64,000 nucleotides of DNA, from positions 1,364,001 through 1,428,000 of the forward strand of contig CAWIIF010000004.1 of NCBI GenBank assembly GCA_963836015.1. The letters are read 5' to 3'. The DNA comes from CAWCDJ01 sp963836015. Lineage in GTDB: Bacteria; Acidobacteriota; Terriglobia; Bryobacterales; Bryobacteraceae. Under the pieces are notes generated by a model. It was not told the origin of the DNA. It searched no databases and saw nothing but the letters and a program-made list of their open reading frames with translations. Position numbers and translations under genes: made by a program. Below are positions 37,676 to 48,400 of this stretch, one piece after another. Within the stretch, counting starts at the first letter, position 1. The number at the start of each line of letters is the position of its first letter.

Positions 37676-39025
37676 TTACAGCGCCTTCAAAAAATCCAGC
37701 ACCGCCTCCTGGTCCTTCGCCCCCAGCTTGCGAAAGTCTCGCGTCGACTGGCTGGCCTCGCCGCCATGCCGCAGAATCGCATCCCGCAGCGTCACCGTCG
37801 CTCCGTCGTGCATCAGCCTCGTCCGCAGGCGTACTCCCCACAGCGGCGCCGTACGCACCCGGTTCTGCGTCTTCTGGAAGTTCTCCGCGGAGCACTCTTT
37901 CGGCATCCGGCCCGCCGCGCGCCCGTAATGTTCCGCCGTGGGAATCACGATTCCGTCACCCGTTCCCACATCGTGCAGCAGAAAATCGCCGAACGGATGA
38001 AACGTCTTGCTCCCCAGCGCGCTCGGTATCGTAAACATTCCGGCATTGATTTTGGTGCCGGCGGGCGCGGTCGACAGGGACCGCACATGGCAAACCGCGC
38101 AGCCTACTTTGTCGAACAGGTCCGATCCCCGCCTTGCCGCCGGAGTATTCGCCTGTGTTGCGTCCTGCGGAGGAGCCTTCGACGCCCGGATGAACCGCGC
38201 GAAGTGATCGACATCCGCCAGCCCGTCCGCCGCCGGCGTATCGTTCGGCTCGGCTACCGTGTTGCAGAGCTTGGTCACTTCGTCCGGGAAGAGCTGCGTG
38301 GTAATTCCCATTTCGTTGAGATAAGCATCGCCCGAAAAGGAGAGCAGGCTTGCGTGCTGATCCTTCCATCCGAACCGGCCGACCCCGGCCTGCCCCGGAG
38401 CCTCCGCCAGCGGCACATAAATCACCACTCCGCAGACGCGGCCGTGGTTGCTTTTGCATTGGTCGCGCGCCAGCTCGATCAGCGTCCGGTCCGCCACCGC
38501 CTCCACAAATCCATCCCCCAACACGTTCAGCGAAATGCGCGTCGTCCGGATGGTCTCGCTGTCCGGTACACGCTCCTGAACTTCAGTATCGGGAAAGGCC
38601 GCGTTGGGGCAGATCGCACGATCGTTCACCAGCGTGCGGCCCGTGATGATCTCGGTACCGTGCGCGATCGGTATGCTGGGATTCTGGAACCGGTGGTCCG
38701 GACCGATGTGCCCGACGCGCAGCTCCGCCGTCTGGCTGTTGCCCCCGGATGTGGGATTCTGGTGGCACTCGCGGCAGGATTGCGCGTTGTAGAGCGGCCC
38801 AAGCCCGTCGGCGATGTTTTCGACATCGTCGAACTTCGCCTGATCGGCAGTATGGGTTTGGTCTTCCACCATGCCATTGCTCTTGTTGTCGAAGCCCGCC
38901 GGAGCATCGGGAAACTGCGGGACCGGCACACTTTTCTTGCGTGAGTTCTGGCTGCTCGCCGGCGTGAGCATCAACCCGGCGAACACCGCTACTGTGAATA
39001 GCGGCAGCGCTGCTTTGAGGATCAT
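37676..39025 (-). CDS. exported dihaem cytochrome c / di-haem oxidoreductase (DHOR family)
   Basis: 449-residue periplasmic c-type cytochrome with two CxxCH haem sites: Cys84-His88 (CRECH) and Cys309-His313 (CAVCH). ATG 39025 is chosen because GGAGGG lies just before it and it begins a signal peptide (MILKAALPLFTVAVFAGLML); the longer frame to 39061 does not. Conserved blocks include GLGPLYNAQSCRECH, FGWKDQHASL and RTAPLWGVRLRTRLMHDG, the last typical of MauG/CcpA-like and DHOR proteins. It probably passes electrons or reduces peroxide in the periplasm; the partner is unknown. Gene stands alone, convergent with the arabinofuranosidase operon. Confidence 0.87.
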   Translation of the reverse strand: MILKAALPLFTVAVFAGLMLTPASSQNSRKKSVPVPQFPDAPAGFDNKSNGMVEDQTHTADQAKFDDVENIADGLGPLYNAQSCRECHQNPTSGGNSQTAELRVGHIGPDHRFQNPSIPIAHGTEIITGRTLVNDRAICPNAAFPDTEVQERVPDSETIRTTRISLNVLGDGFVEAVADRTLIELARDQCKSNHGRVCGVVIYVPLAEAPGQAGVGRFGWKDQHASLLSFSGDAYLNEMGITTQLFPDEVTKLCNTVAEPNDTPAADGLADVDHFARFIRASKAPPQDATQANTPAARRGSDLFDKVGCAVCHVRSLSTAPAGTKINAGMFTIPSALGSKTFHPFGDFLLHDVGTGDGIVIPTAEHYGRAAGRMPKECSAENFQKTQNRVRTAPLWGVRLRTRLMHDGATVTLRDAILRHGGEASQSTRDFRKLGAKDQEAVLDFLKAL

Positions 39026-39070
39026 GCTTCCCTCCGAAACGCTAAGGGAACCATGATACATCCGCTTCGA

Positions 39071-41682
39071 TCACTCGTGGCGCAGCGCCGTCATCGGTTC
39101 GATCCCCGCCGCGCGCCGTGCCGGAAAATACGCGGCTACCAGGCCGGCCAAGCTGAGTAACAGCGCCGCGGTCGCGATGATCCACGGGTCCATGGCCGTT
39201 AAGCCGAACAGCATGGACCGCACCCACCGCGATGCCACCCACGCCGCCGGCAAACCCAGGGCCATACCAACGGCCACCAGCCGCAGCGCGCCCTTGCCCA
39301 CCATCCACAGCACACCGCTGCGGCGCGCACCCAACGCCATTCGGACGCCGATCTCCCTGGTTCTTCGGACTACGCTATAGGCCAGCAGGCCATACAACCC
39401 GATACATGCCAGAAGGAGGCCGAGAATCCCGAAGCCGCCGGCCAGGCTGGCCATGAGCCGCTCCCGCACCAGCGTTCCCTCCACCTGCTCGCTGAGCGGA
39501 CGGACTTCCAGTTGGACACTGGGAAAGCTCGGTTGAAGCTCCTTGCGGATGGCGGCAGCGGCCTGGGACAGCGACCCCGCCGCCGCATCTCCAGAGTAGT
39601 GCTCGGAATGAAGCCGGCACTCGAAGCCCGTTGAAAGTAGGAAACATAAACCGTCGGCCGGGGCGCCGTGCGGAGGCCGGCCGTGATCGTGTCCCTGACC
39701 ACGCCTACAATCTGTAAATCGGTGGGAGGCCGCGTGACCGTCGCCGACAGATACTCGCCGAGGGGCTCCCGGCCGGGAAAGTAGCGCGCCGCGAATGCCT
39801 GATTGACGATCGCTACTTTCGGGCCACCCTCGTCGCGGGAGTCGAACTCGCGGCCCGCGATCAAGGGCGTCTGCAACGTGGCGAAGAAGTCCGGCCCAGC
39901 CGCGATGAAAATCGCGTTGTCCCTTTCCGGCACCGGTTGTCCCTTGGGCGCTACTGCCTCCGACCAGGTCGCTCCGCTCAGCGGCGTGTGGCTGGAAATG
40001 CTCGCCGACACCACTCCCGGGACTCGCCGGACCCGATCGAGCAGGTCCCGGTAGAACGCCGCCAGGCGGGCATCGCGATAGCCCTCGGTCCGTCCATCGA
40101 TATCCACCAGCAGCACGCCTTCCCGCCGGAAGCCCGGATCGACATGGAGAAGATTCTGCAAAGTCCGTACGAACAAACCCGCCCCCACCAGGAGAATCAG
40201 CGAAAGAGCCACCTGAGCGCTGACCAGGGACGACTGCAGGCGGGAGCGGGAGCGTCTCATGCGAGCGTCATCCTTGAGAACCGCAAATGCCGGAGCCAGT
40301 CCGAAGAGAACTCCAGTTGCGATGGCCACTGCGCTCGTAAATCCGAGCACGTGCCAGTTCGGTGTCAGGTCGAACGCTGCGGAAATAGGACCGGAGGAGA
40401 GAGTATTCACCAGGAAGCGGGACGACGGCCATGCCAGACCGACCCCCAACATTGCCCCGAAGAGGGACAACAGCGTACTTTCCGTCAGAAACTGGCGGAT
40501 GATGCGTCCGCGGCCTGCGCCGATGGCCAGGCGAACGGAAATCTCCCGCTGGCGCGCGGCTGCCCGGGCCAGCAGTAAATTGGCGACGTTCGCACACGCG
40601 ATCAGAAGCACCAGCGCCACCACCGCCATCAGCACCATCAGCGGTTTCCGAAACAGTTCACGCAGATAGCTGTAACCCGTTCCCCCGGGAGCCAGTTCGA
40701 AAGTCGCTGCCGCCATCGCCTGCCGCCGCGCAGGTGTCCAGCCCGTACTGATCACGCGATCGGATATCCGGGGCCACACAATCGCAAGATGGGCCCGCGC
40801 TTGCTCCAACGAAACGCCCGCCTGGGGCCGGGCCAATATGCGGAGCCAGAAGTTTCCCGGCTGGAGCAGCGCCGCGGCGCCCGGATCCAGCCGCGGCAGC
40901 GCGGCCGCCGCCAGGGTGATGTCGGCGGTCGCTCCTACGCTCGCACCCGTAAAGCCCGGCGGACTTACGCCGGCGAGTACCACGGGAACGCCATTCACCG
41001 TAATGGTCTGGCCGATCGCCTCTGGATTGCGCGCGAACCAGCGCTCCCAATATCCGTAACTGATCACCGCTACCGGCGGAGCGCCGGGCTGATCGTCCGC
41101 TCGCGTCAGAAAGCGCCCCATCGCCGGGTTCAAGCCGAGGGTCTCGTAGTAATCGCCCGTGACCCAGGCGCCCGGAACGCGGCGGACCGAGCCGTGCGGG
41201 CCCACGTTCAAATTGGAGGCGCTGAAGCCGCACACACCAGAGAAGATGTCTTTTTGATCAGCCAGCGCCGTGGCGATGGCATACGAGAAGCTTTCGCCGG
41301 GAGGCGTCCCACGGGTCACGTGCATCTTCAACTGGACCAATTCCTGCGGGTCGTGCACCGGCAGCCACCGCAGCATGAGGGCGTCGATCAGGCTGAAGAT
41401 CGCAGTGTTGGCCCCGATGCCGAGGGCCAGCGACAACACGGCGGTCGCCGTAAACCCGGGATTGCGGCGCATCGTCCGGCACGCGTACTCGACATCGCGG
41501 TGCCACTGCTCGAGCCAGATCCAGCCCCACGCCGCGCGCGCCTCTTCCGCCGCATGGGTCACGTTCCCCAATTCTCCAGGTTCCGCCATGGCGGCCAGGG
41601 ATTCCAACTCCTCGTGCATGTCCCGCTCCTGGGCACGCCGATACGAGGGCAGCAGGTAGTGGAGCCGTCGCCGGAGGCTCAT
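39071..41682 (-). pseudogene. ADOP-family ABC-type permease, frameshifted near the 3' end
   Basis: Acidobacterial duplicated orphan permease: MacB/FtsX-like protein without its own ATPase. From ATG 41682: short helical prefix, first membrane helix (TAVLSLALGIGANTAIFSLIDAL), MacB-type periplasmic domain, first FtsX block (LMVLMAVVALVLLIACANVANLLLA), second periplasmic domain. Around 39585-39600 the frame is lost: after TTLEMR it turns into Arg/Ser-rich nonsense. The -1 frame continues correctly with GDAAAGSLSQAAAAIRKEL and the second FtsX block (GILGLLLACIGLYGLLAYSVVRRT) to EPMTALRHE at 39071. Repaired length is about 870 residues, normal. One missing base or assembly error; as read, the last four membrane segments are lost. 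Confidence 0.85.
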
Positions 41683-41704
41683 ATAAAGATAATCTATATA
41701 AAGA
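41681..41704 (-). promoter_or_regulatory. AT-rich direct repeat overlapping the ADOP start
   Basis: ATATAAAGA occurs at 41681-41689 and 41696-41704, overlapping the start codon of the frameshifted ADOP gene. Read on the minus strand the centre TATAGATTATCTTTATA is roughly palindromic, as expected for a PadR-like operator, although no regulator gene is adjacent. Confidence 0.35.
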
Positions 41705-41728
41705 GCGCCATAATAGCAAGCCCGGCAA

Positions 41729-42262
41729 TCACTCCAGTTCCTTTGTCATGCGGAGCACGGGGAGGAGTTCTCCGTTTCCCAACGGGATCCGGATTTCCTC
41801 GGCCGGCAGATATCCATGGACGCGGAAGAGCTTCGCTCCAGTCAACGTCGCAGTCAGTTCGGCGCGCCGGAAACCGGCCGCTTTCGCGCCGGCTTCGCAC
41901 GTCTTGAGAATGAGCGTGCCCAATCCCTGCCGGGCGCGCGACGGATGGACAAACAGCGCCCGGATCCTCGCGGCATCCCGCTCGGGGTCGAGGAGCGTGT
42001 CGTCGCGCGCCGGAGAGCGGTCGCTCCCGAACGGCGTGGCGCGGCGGCTCCACCCTCCGCAGGCGCAAATCTGCGACTCCGACACGCAGGCGAAATACGT
42101 GCCGTCGTCAATCAACGCCGGATCCACCCCAAACACGGCGCCCAGGGCCGCTTGTCTCTGGCTCTCGCTGTAGTCCTCTGCCTGCAGCCGGGTGACGGAT
42201 AGCGTGATAAGGTCCCGCAGCGCGGGCACGTCGTCCAACGTCGCCAGGCGGACCAGCAGCAT
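41729..42262 (-). CDS. GNAT-family N-acetyltransferase
   Basis: 177-residue acetyl-CoA-dependent acyltransferase. The N terminus VRLATLDDVPALRDLI is the usual first strand-helix; the acetyl-CoA site is RIRALFVHPSRARQGLGTLILKT with the R-x-x-G-x-G motif (residues about 109-113); the C-terminal part ELTATLTGAKLFRVHGY is the typical motif B region. Substrate unknown. TATAAT on the minus strand (42274-42269) lies six bases before the ATG, so its message may be leaderless. The ADOP gene follows 46 bases later but probably has its own control. Confidence 0.85.
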   Translation of the reverse strand: MLLVRLATLDDVPALRDLITLSVTRLQAEDYSESQRQAALGAVFGVDPALIDDGTYFACVSESQICACGGWSRRATPFGSDRSPARDDTLLDPERDAARIRALFVHPSRARQGLGTLILKTCEAGAKAAGFRRAELTATLTGAKLFRVHGYLPAEEIRIPLGNGELLPVLRMTKELE

Positions 42263-42268
42263 GAACGG

Positions 42269-42274
42269 ATTATA
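42269..42274 (-). promoter_or_regulatory. -10 element TATAAT abutting the GNAT start
   Basis: Minus-strand TATAAT separated by six bases from ATG 42262; predicted transcription start falls at the start codon. No matching -35 at normal spacing. Confidence 0.45.
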
Positions 42275-42366
42275 CGACCCGACCCCTTGACGCGCGTGTC
42301 AGCAGGGAGCGGACCAGGGTGGCGGCAAGCCAGTCCTGGTATTTCTGAGCCTCGCTGCCTTCGGCC

Positions 42367-45033
42367 CTACTCCTGCCTCAGCGCCTCCGCCGGCTCGAGA
42401 GCCGACGCCCGGACCGCCGGGATCCCGATCGCTACCAGCGCCGCCGCCAACAGAATGCTCAACGCCAGCACGAGCGAGACGGGTTCCAGCGGTTTCATAT
42501 GGAAGAGCTCCTTCTCCACGTACTTCGCGCCCACCCACACAATCGGTATGCCCAGCAGCACTCCCAGCACCGCCAGCCGCAGCCCTTCCCGCAGCACCAT
42601 CGAAATCACGTCCTTCGGCAGCGCCCCCAGCGCCAGGCGGATGCCGATCTCGCCCCGCCGCCGCGACGTGCTATACGCGATCACCCCGTAGAGCCCTACC
42701 ACCGCCAGCGCCAGTGCCAGGATCCCGAATCCGCTGCACAGCGTCGCGAACATCCGCTCGCGCTGCAGCCCCTTCGCGATCTGCTCCTCCATCGTGATGA
42801 CGTCTACCATTGGCAAGTTACGGTCGATTTCGCTCATCGCTTGCCGGATCGACGGTAGCGCTGCCTGCGGCGGCACCGAAGTCCGCACCACGACCGTGGC
42901 CTCCTGCCGGTCCTTTCCCAGCGGCAGCCACACCGCGTAGGGCCGGTCTTTCATGGAGGTGGGCGCAATCACCGGAGCAATGCCCACAACCTCGAATGCC
43001 GGCGGCGTCTTTCCCGGAGGACCGTCCGTAAACTCCAGCAGGCGTCCCAACACCGCCGTCCCGCCCAGCCTGCGCGCCAGATCCTCGCTGATCACGGCCA
43101 CTTTCGCATCGCTGTCGACATCGGCCGGCGTCAGGTTTCGCCCCGCCACCATGCGTGGCGTGTACAGTGGCAGATACGACGCCGTGATGCCGTTGATCGA
43201 GGCGTTGTACGAATCCTTTTGACCGGCCATCCGCACCGTCTCCCACCATCCCCCGATATTCATCGGGCGGAACGCCACCAGGCCCACGCCCGCCACCCCC
43301 GGGGTCGCCGCCAGCTTTTGCTCCAGTTGGAAATAGAACTGCGGCAGCCGCGATTTGTCATAGCCCGACGTTCCCGGCCGCGTCCCGAACAAAACCAGAT
43401 TGCGGCGGTCGAAGCCAGGGTCGGACGATTCGATCGCCGTGAGGTTGCGCGTGAACACCACCGCCGTCATCACCAGCACCACCGACATGGCCATCTGCGC
43501 CATTACGAACAGCCGTCCGGTGTTCCATTTACGCGGCCCCGGCCCCACGCTTCCCGCGCCTTGCTTGAGCCAGGCCGCGTTGCGCAGGCGCGACCCCTGC
43601 CACGCCGGGAAGAGCCCGAACACCACCAGCGCCACGGCCGTGATCGCCGCAGCCATCGCCAGGATACGCGCATCCAGGTCCACCGAGATCGCCAGGTTCC
43701 CGCGCCCCGCCAGGAACCGGCCCAGCAGGTTCGCCGTCAGGTACGCCACCCCGACGCTCGCCGCCCCGCCCAGCCCCGCCAGCAGCGCGCTCTCCGTCAG
43801 AAACTGCCGCATCAGGCGCACCTGGCTGCACCCCAGCGATATGCGCATCGCCACTTCCTTCTGCCGGGCCACCGCCCGCGCCAGCAGCAGGTTCGCGATG
43901 TTGGTGCAGGCGAGCACGAGCAGCAGGCCCACCAGCCCGCCCAGCACCAGCAGGGGATTGCGGAATTCGTCCCGCAAAACGCCCAGTCCGCGCCCGCCTT
44001 CGTCCAGGCGGATTTTCGGTGCGGCGGCGGCATCCTTGGGTTGCCGCGACCACGTCGTGGGGAACACCGTTTCCAGCACCGGCCGCAACTGAGCATCGGT
44101 CACGCCCGGAGCGCGGCGGGCGATCAGCGACACACCCCAAAACCGGCCATTGTTCAGAGAATAGTCGCCATGCAGCAGCCCGGCGTCGTGATGCAGGGGC
44201 GCGTAAATCTCGGTCGAGTCGCCAGGAAACAGCCCTTCAAAGCGGCCTTCCAGCACCCCTGCGATTACGTATGGCTGGTTGTTGATGCTGAGTGACCGCC
44301 CGATGACGTCTGGTTCCGAGCCGAGCGCGTGCGTCCAAAATCGATGCGACACCACCACTGCGGCGGGCGCGGCATAACGGTCGTCATTTTCGGAGAGCAG
44401 GCGCCCGATCTGCGGGCGCACCGCGAGAGTCGAAAGGAAATTGCCGCTCACCAGCCTGATCTGCGCGATCGCCGGCCGTCCGGCAAAACTGACGCTCGCC
44501 GGGTCCGGATACGTGAACGCGGCCAGTGAGGCCCGGTCCGACGCTCCGTTGCGCATCGCCTCGTACCCGGGGTAAGAAAAGAAATCGGCAATGCCTCCCT
44601 GCATGCTGCCCGACGCGCCATCCGCTATCTCTCGCGGAAATCCGTGCCCCTGCCAGTGCACCAGCGTCAGTTGTTGTGGATCCGGCACCGGCAGGCTTCG
44701 CCACAGCACCGCGTCCGTCAGCGACACGATCGCGGTGTTCGCGCCGATGGCGAGCGCCAGCGACAGCACCGCCGCGGCCGTCACCACCGGCGTCCTGCGC
44801 ATCATGCGCATGCCGAACCTCAGGTCCTGCCGCAAACCGTTCATACACGCCCAGCGCCGCTCATCCCGGCAGCTCTCTTTCACTTGATCGGCGCCTCCGA
44901 ACTCCCGCTTCGCCATCCGCAGAGCCTCCTCGCGGGAGTGTCCCTGCCTCTCGTACTCCGCCGCCAGGTAGTGCAGGTGATGCGCGATCTCGCGCTCGAG
45001 TTCGGTCTCCCGGCGGTTCCAGAAGAGCTTCAT
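42367..45033 (-). CDS. ADOP-family ABC-type permease, intact
   Basis: 888-residue acidobacterial duplicated orphan permease. ATG 45033 is chosen because it overlaps the PadR stop and begins the conserved prefix (MKLFWNRRETELEREIAHHL). Then: membrane helix (VLSLALAIGANTAIVSLTDAV), MacB_PCD periplasmic domain, FtsX block 1 (LVLGGLVGLLLVLACTNIA), second periplasmic domain and FtsX block 2 (FGILALALAVVGLYGVIAYS), ending LEPAEALRQE. No ATPase gene is nearby, as usual for ADOPs, so it would borrow a MacB-type ATPase or work as a mechanotransmitter. It is under the PadR regulator encoded immediately upstream. Confidence 0.92.
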   Translation of the reverse strand: MKLFWNRRETELEREIAHHLHYLAAEYERQGHSREEALRMAKREFGGADQVKESCRDERRWACMNGLRQDLRFGMRMMRRTPVVTAAAVLSLALAIGANTAIVSLTDAVLWRSLPVPDPQQLTLVHWQGHGFPREIADGASGSMQGGIADFFSYPGYEAMRNGASDRASLAAFTYPDPASVSFAGRPAIAQIRLVSGNFLSTLAVRPQIGRLLSENDDRYAAPAAVVVSHRFWTHALGSEPDVIGRSLSINNQPYVIAGVLEGRFEGLFPGDSTEIYAPLHHDAGLLHGDYSLNNGRFWGVSLIARRAPGVTDAQLRPVLETVFPTTWSRQPKDAAAAPKIRLDEGGRGLGVLRDEFRNPLLVLGGLVGLLLVLACTNIANLLLARAVARQKEVAMRISLGCSQVRLMRQFLTESALLAGLGGAASVGVAYLTANLLGRFLAGRGNLAISVDLDARILAMAAAITAVALVVFGLFPAWQGSRLRNAAWLKQGAGSVGPGPRKWNTGRLFVMAQMAMSVVLVMTAVVFTRNLTAIESSDPGFDRRNLVLFGTRPGTSGYDKSRLPQFYFQLEQKLAATPGVAGVGLVAFRPMNIGGWWETVRMAGQKDSYNASINGITASYLPLYTPRMVAGRNLTPADVDSDAKVAVISEDLARRLGGTAVLGRLLEFTDGPPGKTPPAFEVVGIAPVIAPTSMKDRPYAVWLPLGKDRQEATVVVRTSVPPQAALPSIRQAMSEIDRNLPMVDVITMEEQIAKGLQRERMFATLCSGFGILALALAVVGLYGVIAYSTSRRRGEIGIRLALGALPKDVISMVLREGLRLAVLGVLLGIPIVWVGAKYVEKELFHMKPLEPVSLVLALSILLAAALVAIGIPAVRASALEPAEALRQE

Positions 45034-45362
45034 TCGCCCTCCAATACCAGCGCTACCGCTCCCGCGTACCGATGCCACTGCTTCATCTCTTCCTGCAGGT
45101 ATTTCCGCCCCGCCGCCGTTAGCAGATACACCTTCGCCATCGGTCCGTTGCCCGATTCCTTCCACTCCGATTTCAGCAGCCCCTTGCGCTCCAGCCGGTG
45201 CAGCGCCGGATAGAGCGATCCCTGCTGCACCTGCAGAATCTCGCGGGAGGTCACCAGAATCCGCTGCGCGATGCCGTATCCGTGAATCGGCCCGTGCGCG
45301 ACAGTTCTCAGGATCAACAGGTCCAGCGTGCCTTGGATGAGGTCGGTCTTCTTAGCGGGCAT
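45030..45362 (-). CDS. PadR-family transcriptional regulator
   Basis: 110-residue repressor of the short PadR-s2 type. Winged-helix signature: DLIQGTLDLLILRTVAHGPIH, HGYGIAQRI, LQVQQGSLYPALHRLERKGLL, followed by KVYLLTAAGRKYL and a C-terminal dimerisation helix. The stop overlaps the start of the ADOP permease (ATGA), so it is co-translated with its likely target. An imperfect palindrome at 45379-45392 lies between the -35 and -10 boxes of its own promoter, indicating autorepression. Confidence 0.93.
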   Translation of the reverse strand: MPAKKTDLIQGTLDLLILRTVAHGPIHGYGIAQRILVTSREILQVQQGSLYPALHRLERKGLLKSEWKESGNGPMAKVYLLTAAGRKYLQEEMKQWHRYAGAVALVLEGE

Positions 45363-45371
45363 TCATCTAGC

Positions 45372-45399
45372 ATGATACTCTACCTAGATAGATTGTCAA
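45372..45399 (-). promoter_or_regulatory. promoter and operator of the PadR-ADOP operon
   Basis: Minus strand: TTGACA (45399-45394), 16-base spacer, TATCAT (45377-45372), ending nine bases before the PadR ATG. The spacer holds the near-palindrome TCTATCTAGGTAGA (45392-45379), a good candidate PadR site that would block polymerase. Confidence 0.6.
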
Positions 45400-45425
45400 G
45401 GTAGTGAACGCCCATCGCCGTCCCC

Positions 45426-48400
45426 CTACTGCTGCCCGCCTCCCGCCGCTCCCGCTCCGCCCATCGGCATCTTGCGCGCTCCCCAGGTGGGCGGCGCCGG
45501 TTCGGTGCTCAGCCGCGTCACCGGCTTTTCCTTCAGCATTCGCAGCGCTTCCTCCACGCCGCGCTCGAGCTGCGGATCGTGGCCCGCGATCACGTCCTTC
45601 GGCCAGTTCTCCACGTCTACGTCGGGCGCCACGCCTTCGTTCTCCACGGCCCATTTGCCCTCGCGCGTGAAGAACCCGCCGCGCGGCGCGATCATCGTGC
45701 CGCCGTCGATGAAAGGCGGCGTGTCCGCCGTATGGACCAGCCCGCCCCACGTCCGTTTCCCCACCAGCAGGCCGATCTTGCGATGCCGAAACATCCACGG
45801 CATGAGGTCCCCGCCCGAGCCCGCCATTTCGTTGATGATCATCACCTTGGGTCCCCAGATGCCGGCCGACGGGCTGGTGAACGGGTAGCGCTCCCCCGCG
45901 ACATTGTTGAAGTAGCCGTCGAAATCGCGCTGCAGCACATCGATGATGTAGTCCGCCGCCGAGCCTCCGCCGTTGTACCGCTCGTCGATGATCGCGCCCT
46001 GCTTTTCCTGCTGCGCGAAGTAATAGCGGTTGAAGCTGGAGTAGCCCGGCTGTCCGGTGTTCGGCAGGTACACATAAGCCAGCTTGCCGCCTGAGAGCTG
46101 ATCCACCAGCCGGCGGTTCGCTTCTACCCAGGCGCGCGTCCGCAGCCCCTGCTCGTTGGGCACCGGAACCACCGTGATCTGTCGCGCCCCGTCCATCGAC
46201 GGACGGCTGTTGACCGTGAGCGCGGTCTGCCGGTTGGCCGTGCCGTCGAGCAGCCGGTAGATATTGTCGGGCGCCCGCAGCTCCTCTCCATTGATGGCCA
46301 GGATGTAGTCCCCCACCGCCACGTCGAGCCCCGGTTCCGCGAGCGGTGCGCGCAGATCCGGATTCCAGCTCTCGCCGCCGTAGATGCGGGTGATCTTATA
46401 GCGCCCGTTGTCGATCGCGAAATCGGCCCCCAGCAGCCCGCCCGGCGAGCTCGGCACCGCGGGCATGTCGCCGCCCCGGACGAACGAGTGACCAATCGCG
46501 ATCTCCGCGCCCATGTTGTCCAGCAGGTAGTTCAGGTCGGCGCGGTGCATCACATACGGCAGAAGCTGTCCGTACATCTCCTTCATCCTCGGCCAGTCGG
46601 TGCCGTGCATGTTGGGAACGTAGAGGTAGTCGCGCTGGTTGCGCCAGCCCTCGTAGAAGATCTGCTTGAACTCTTCCTGCGGCTCGAGATACATGCGCAG
46701 TGCGAAATTGAGCCGGCCCTGCCCCGCTTGCGGAGGCTGCCGGTCGGCATCCACCAGGAACACCGAGGGCGCCGGCGGGGGCCCTCCCGCGGCGCCGCGC
46801 CCGCGGCCGCCTTCGCCGCCGCCGCGCGTCACGTAGACCAGTTTGTGGCCGTCGGCGCTGAGATCGTAACCGGAAACGCCGTTCATGAAGACCGCGGTCT
46901 TGCGGTCGCTCAAACGATACCGGTGCAGGATGCTGCCGGTTGCGCCCGGTGCACCTGTCCCCGCTTCGAGGTAATAGACGTCGCCGCCCACTCCGGCCCG
47001 CAGTTCCGAGTACGGCCGCACCGGCACTCCCGCCACCGCTACGATGCGCTGCTGGATTCCGTCGAAATCGATCTGCACGGTCACGGGCGTGCGCGGTGCC
47101 GGCGCGGGAGCCGCGGGCGTTTCGCCCAGTGCGCCTTCCGCCGGGGCTGCGCCGCCGCCCCTCCCGCCTCGTCCGCCGCCCGGCGTCGCCGGGCCGCCCG
47201 TTCCGACTCCATGGTCTTCGTCGCTCTCGGGCTTCAGGGGAGTCGGCTCGCCCTTCTTCAGCACTGCGACGTACAGCCCGAAATTCTCCTCGTGATCGTA
47301 CGACGTCATGTCGAGCCACTGCGACTTCAGCCCGAAATCCGTCGACGCCAGGAACCAGAGGTATTTGCCGCTCGCGTCCCAGGCCGGCCACACCGCGTCC
47401 GCCAGTCCGTCCGTAACCTGCTTCACTTCACCCGTCTCCACGTTGCTCACGAAGATCGCGTGGTACAGCGATTGCAGCCGGCTCGAATAGGCCACCCATT
47501 TGGAATCGGGACTCCACACCGGGTTCAGCGTGCGCGAGGGCACCATCCACGGATCGCTGCCGATCACCTTGGCCTGGCCGCTCGCCACGTCCAGCACCCA
47601 CACCTTCAGGTTCGTATCGGTATAGACCAGCTTCTTGGAATCGGGCGACCACGAGGGCGTGTAGTAGTGGGTCGGTTTCGGCAGCGCGATCGCGCGCGGC
47701 GGAGTCAATCCGTCCTGAGCTTCGATCACCAGTTGGTACTCGCCCGACTTATCGCTGAAATAGGAAACGAACTTACCATCAGGGGACCAGGCCGGGTCGC
47801 GCTCGGCCGAGCCGCTCGAATGGGTCAGGTTGCGCACGTCGCCCTTCTCCGCGGGAATCGTGAAGATCTCCCCGCGCGCCTCCGCCGCCACGCGTTTGCC
47901 GGTGGGCGAAAGCACGAGGTTGGTCATGCGGCTGGTGACGTCCGCCCATCGCGGCATCATCCAGGGGAAGTCGCCCGCCGCTGTGATATTGACGATGTGG
48001 CTCCGGCCCGATTTCGGATCGAGCTCGTGGATGTAGCCGGCCTGCTCGAACACGACCGCTCCGGCGCCCGAATCGAGCGACTTCACGTCGAAATCGGTGA
48101 AGTGCGTGGCCTCGGCCAGCTTCTTCGTTCGCGTGTCGTACGACCAGATGTTGGCCACGCCGTCGCGGTCGGAAATGAAGTAGACCGTCTCCCCCACCCA
48201 CGCCGGGTCCATGTCTTTCGAGCCGTTCCACGGAGGCGATACCAGGTCGTAGCTCTTGAGATCGACGATCCAGATCGGGCGGTTCTGCCCGCCGCGATAA
48301 TTGCGGCGCTCTTCATCCCAGGAGTTGTTCATGCGGTACGCGATGTGCGTCCCGTCCGCGGAGAACTTGCCCTGGTAGCCGCGCGGCAGGGAGAGCGGTT

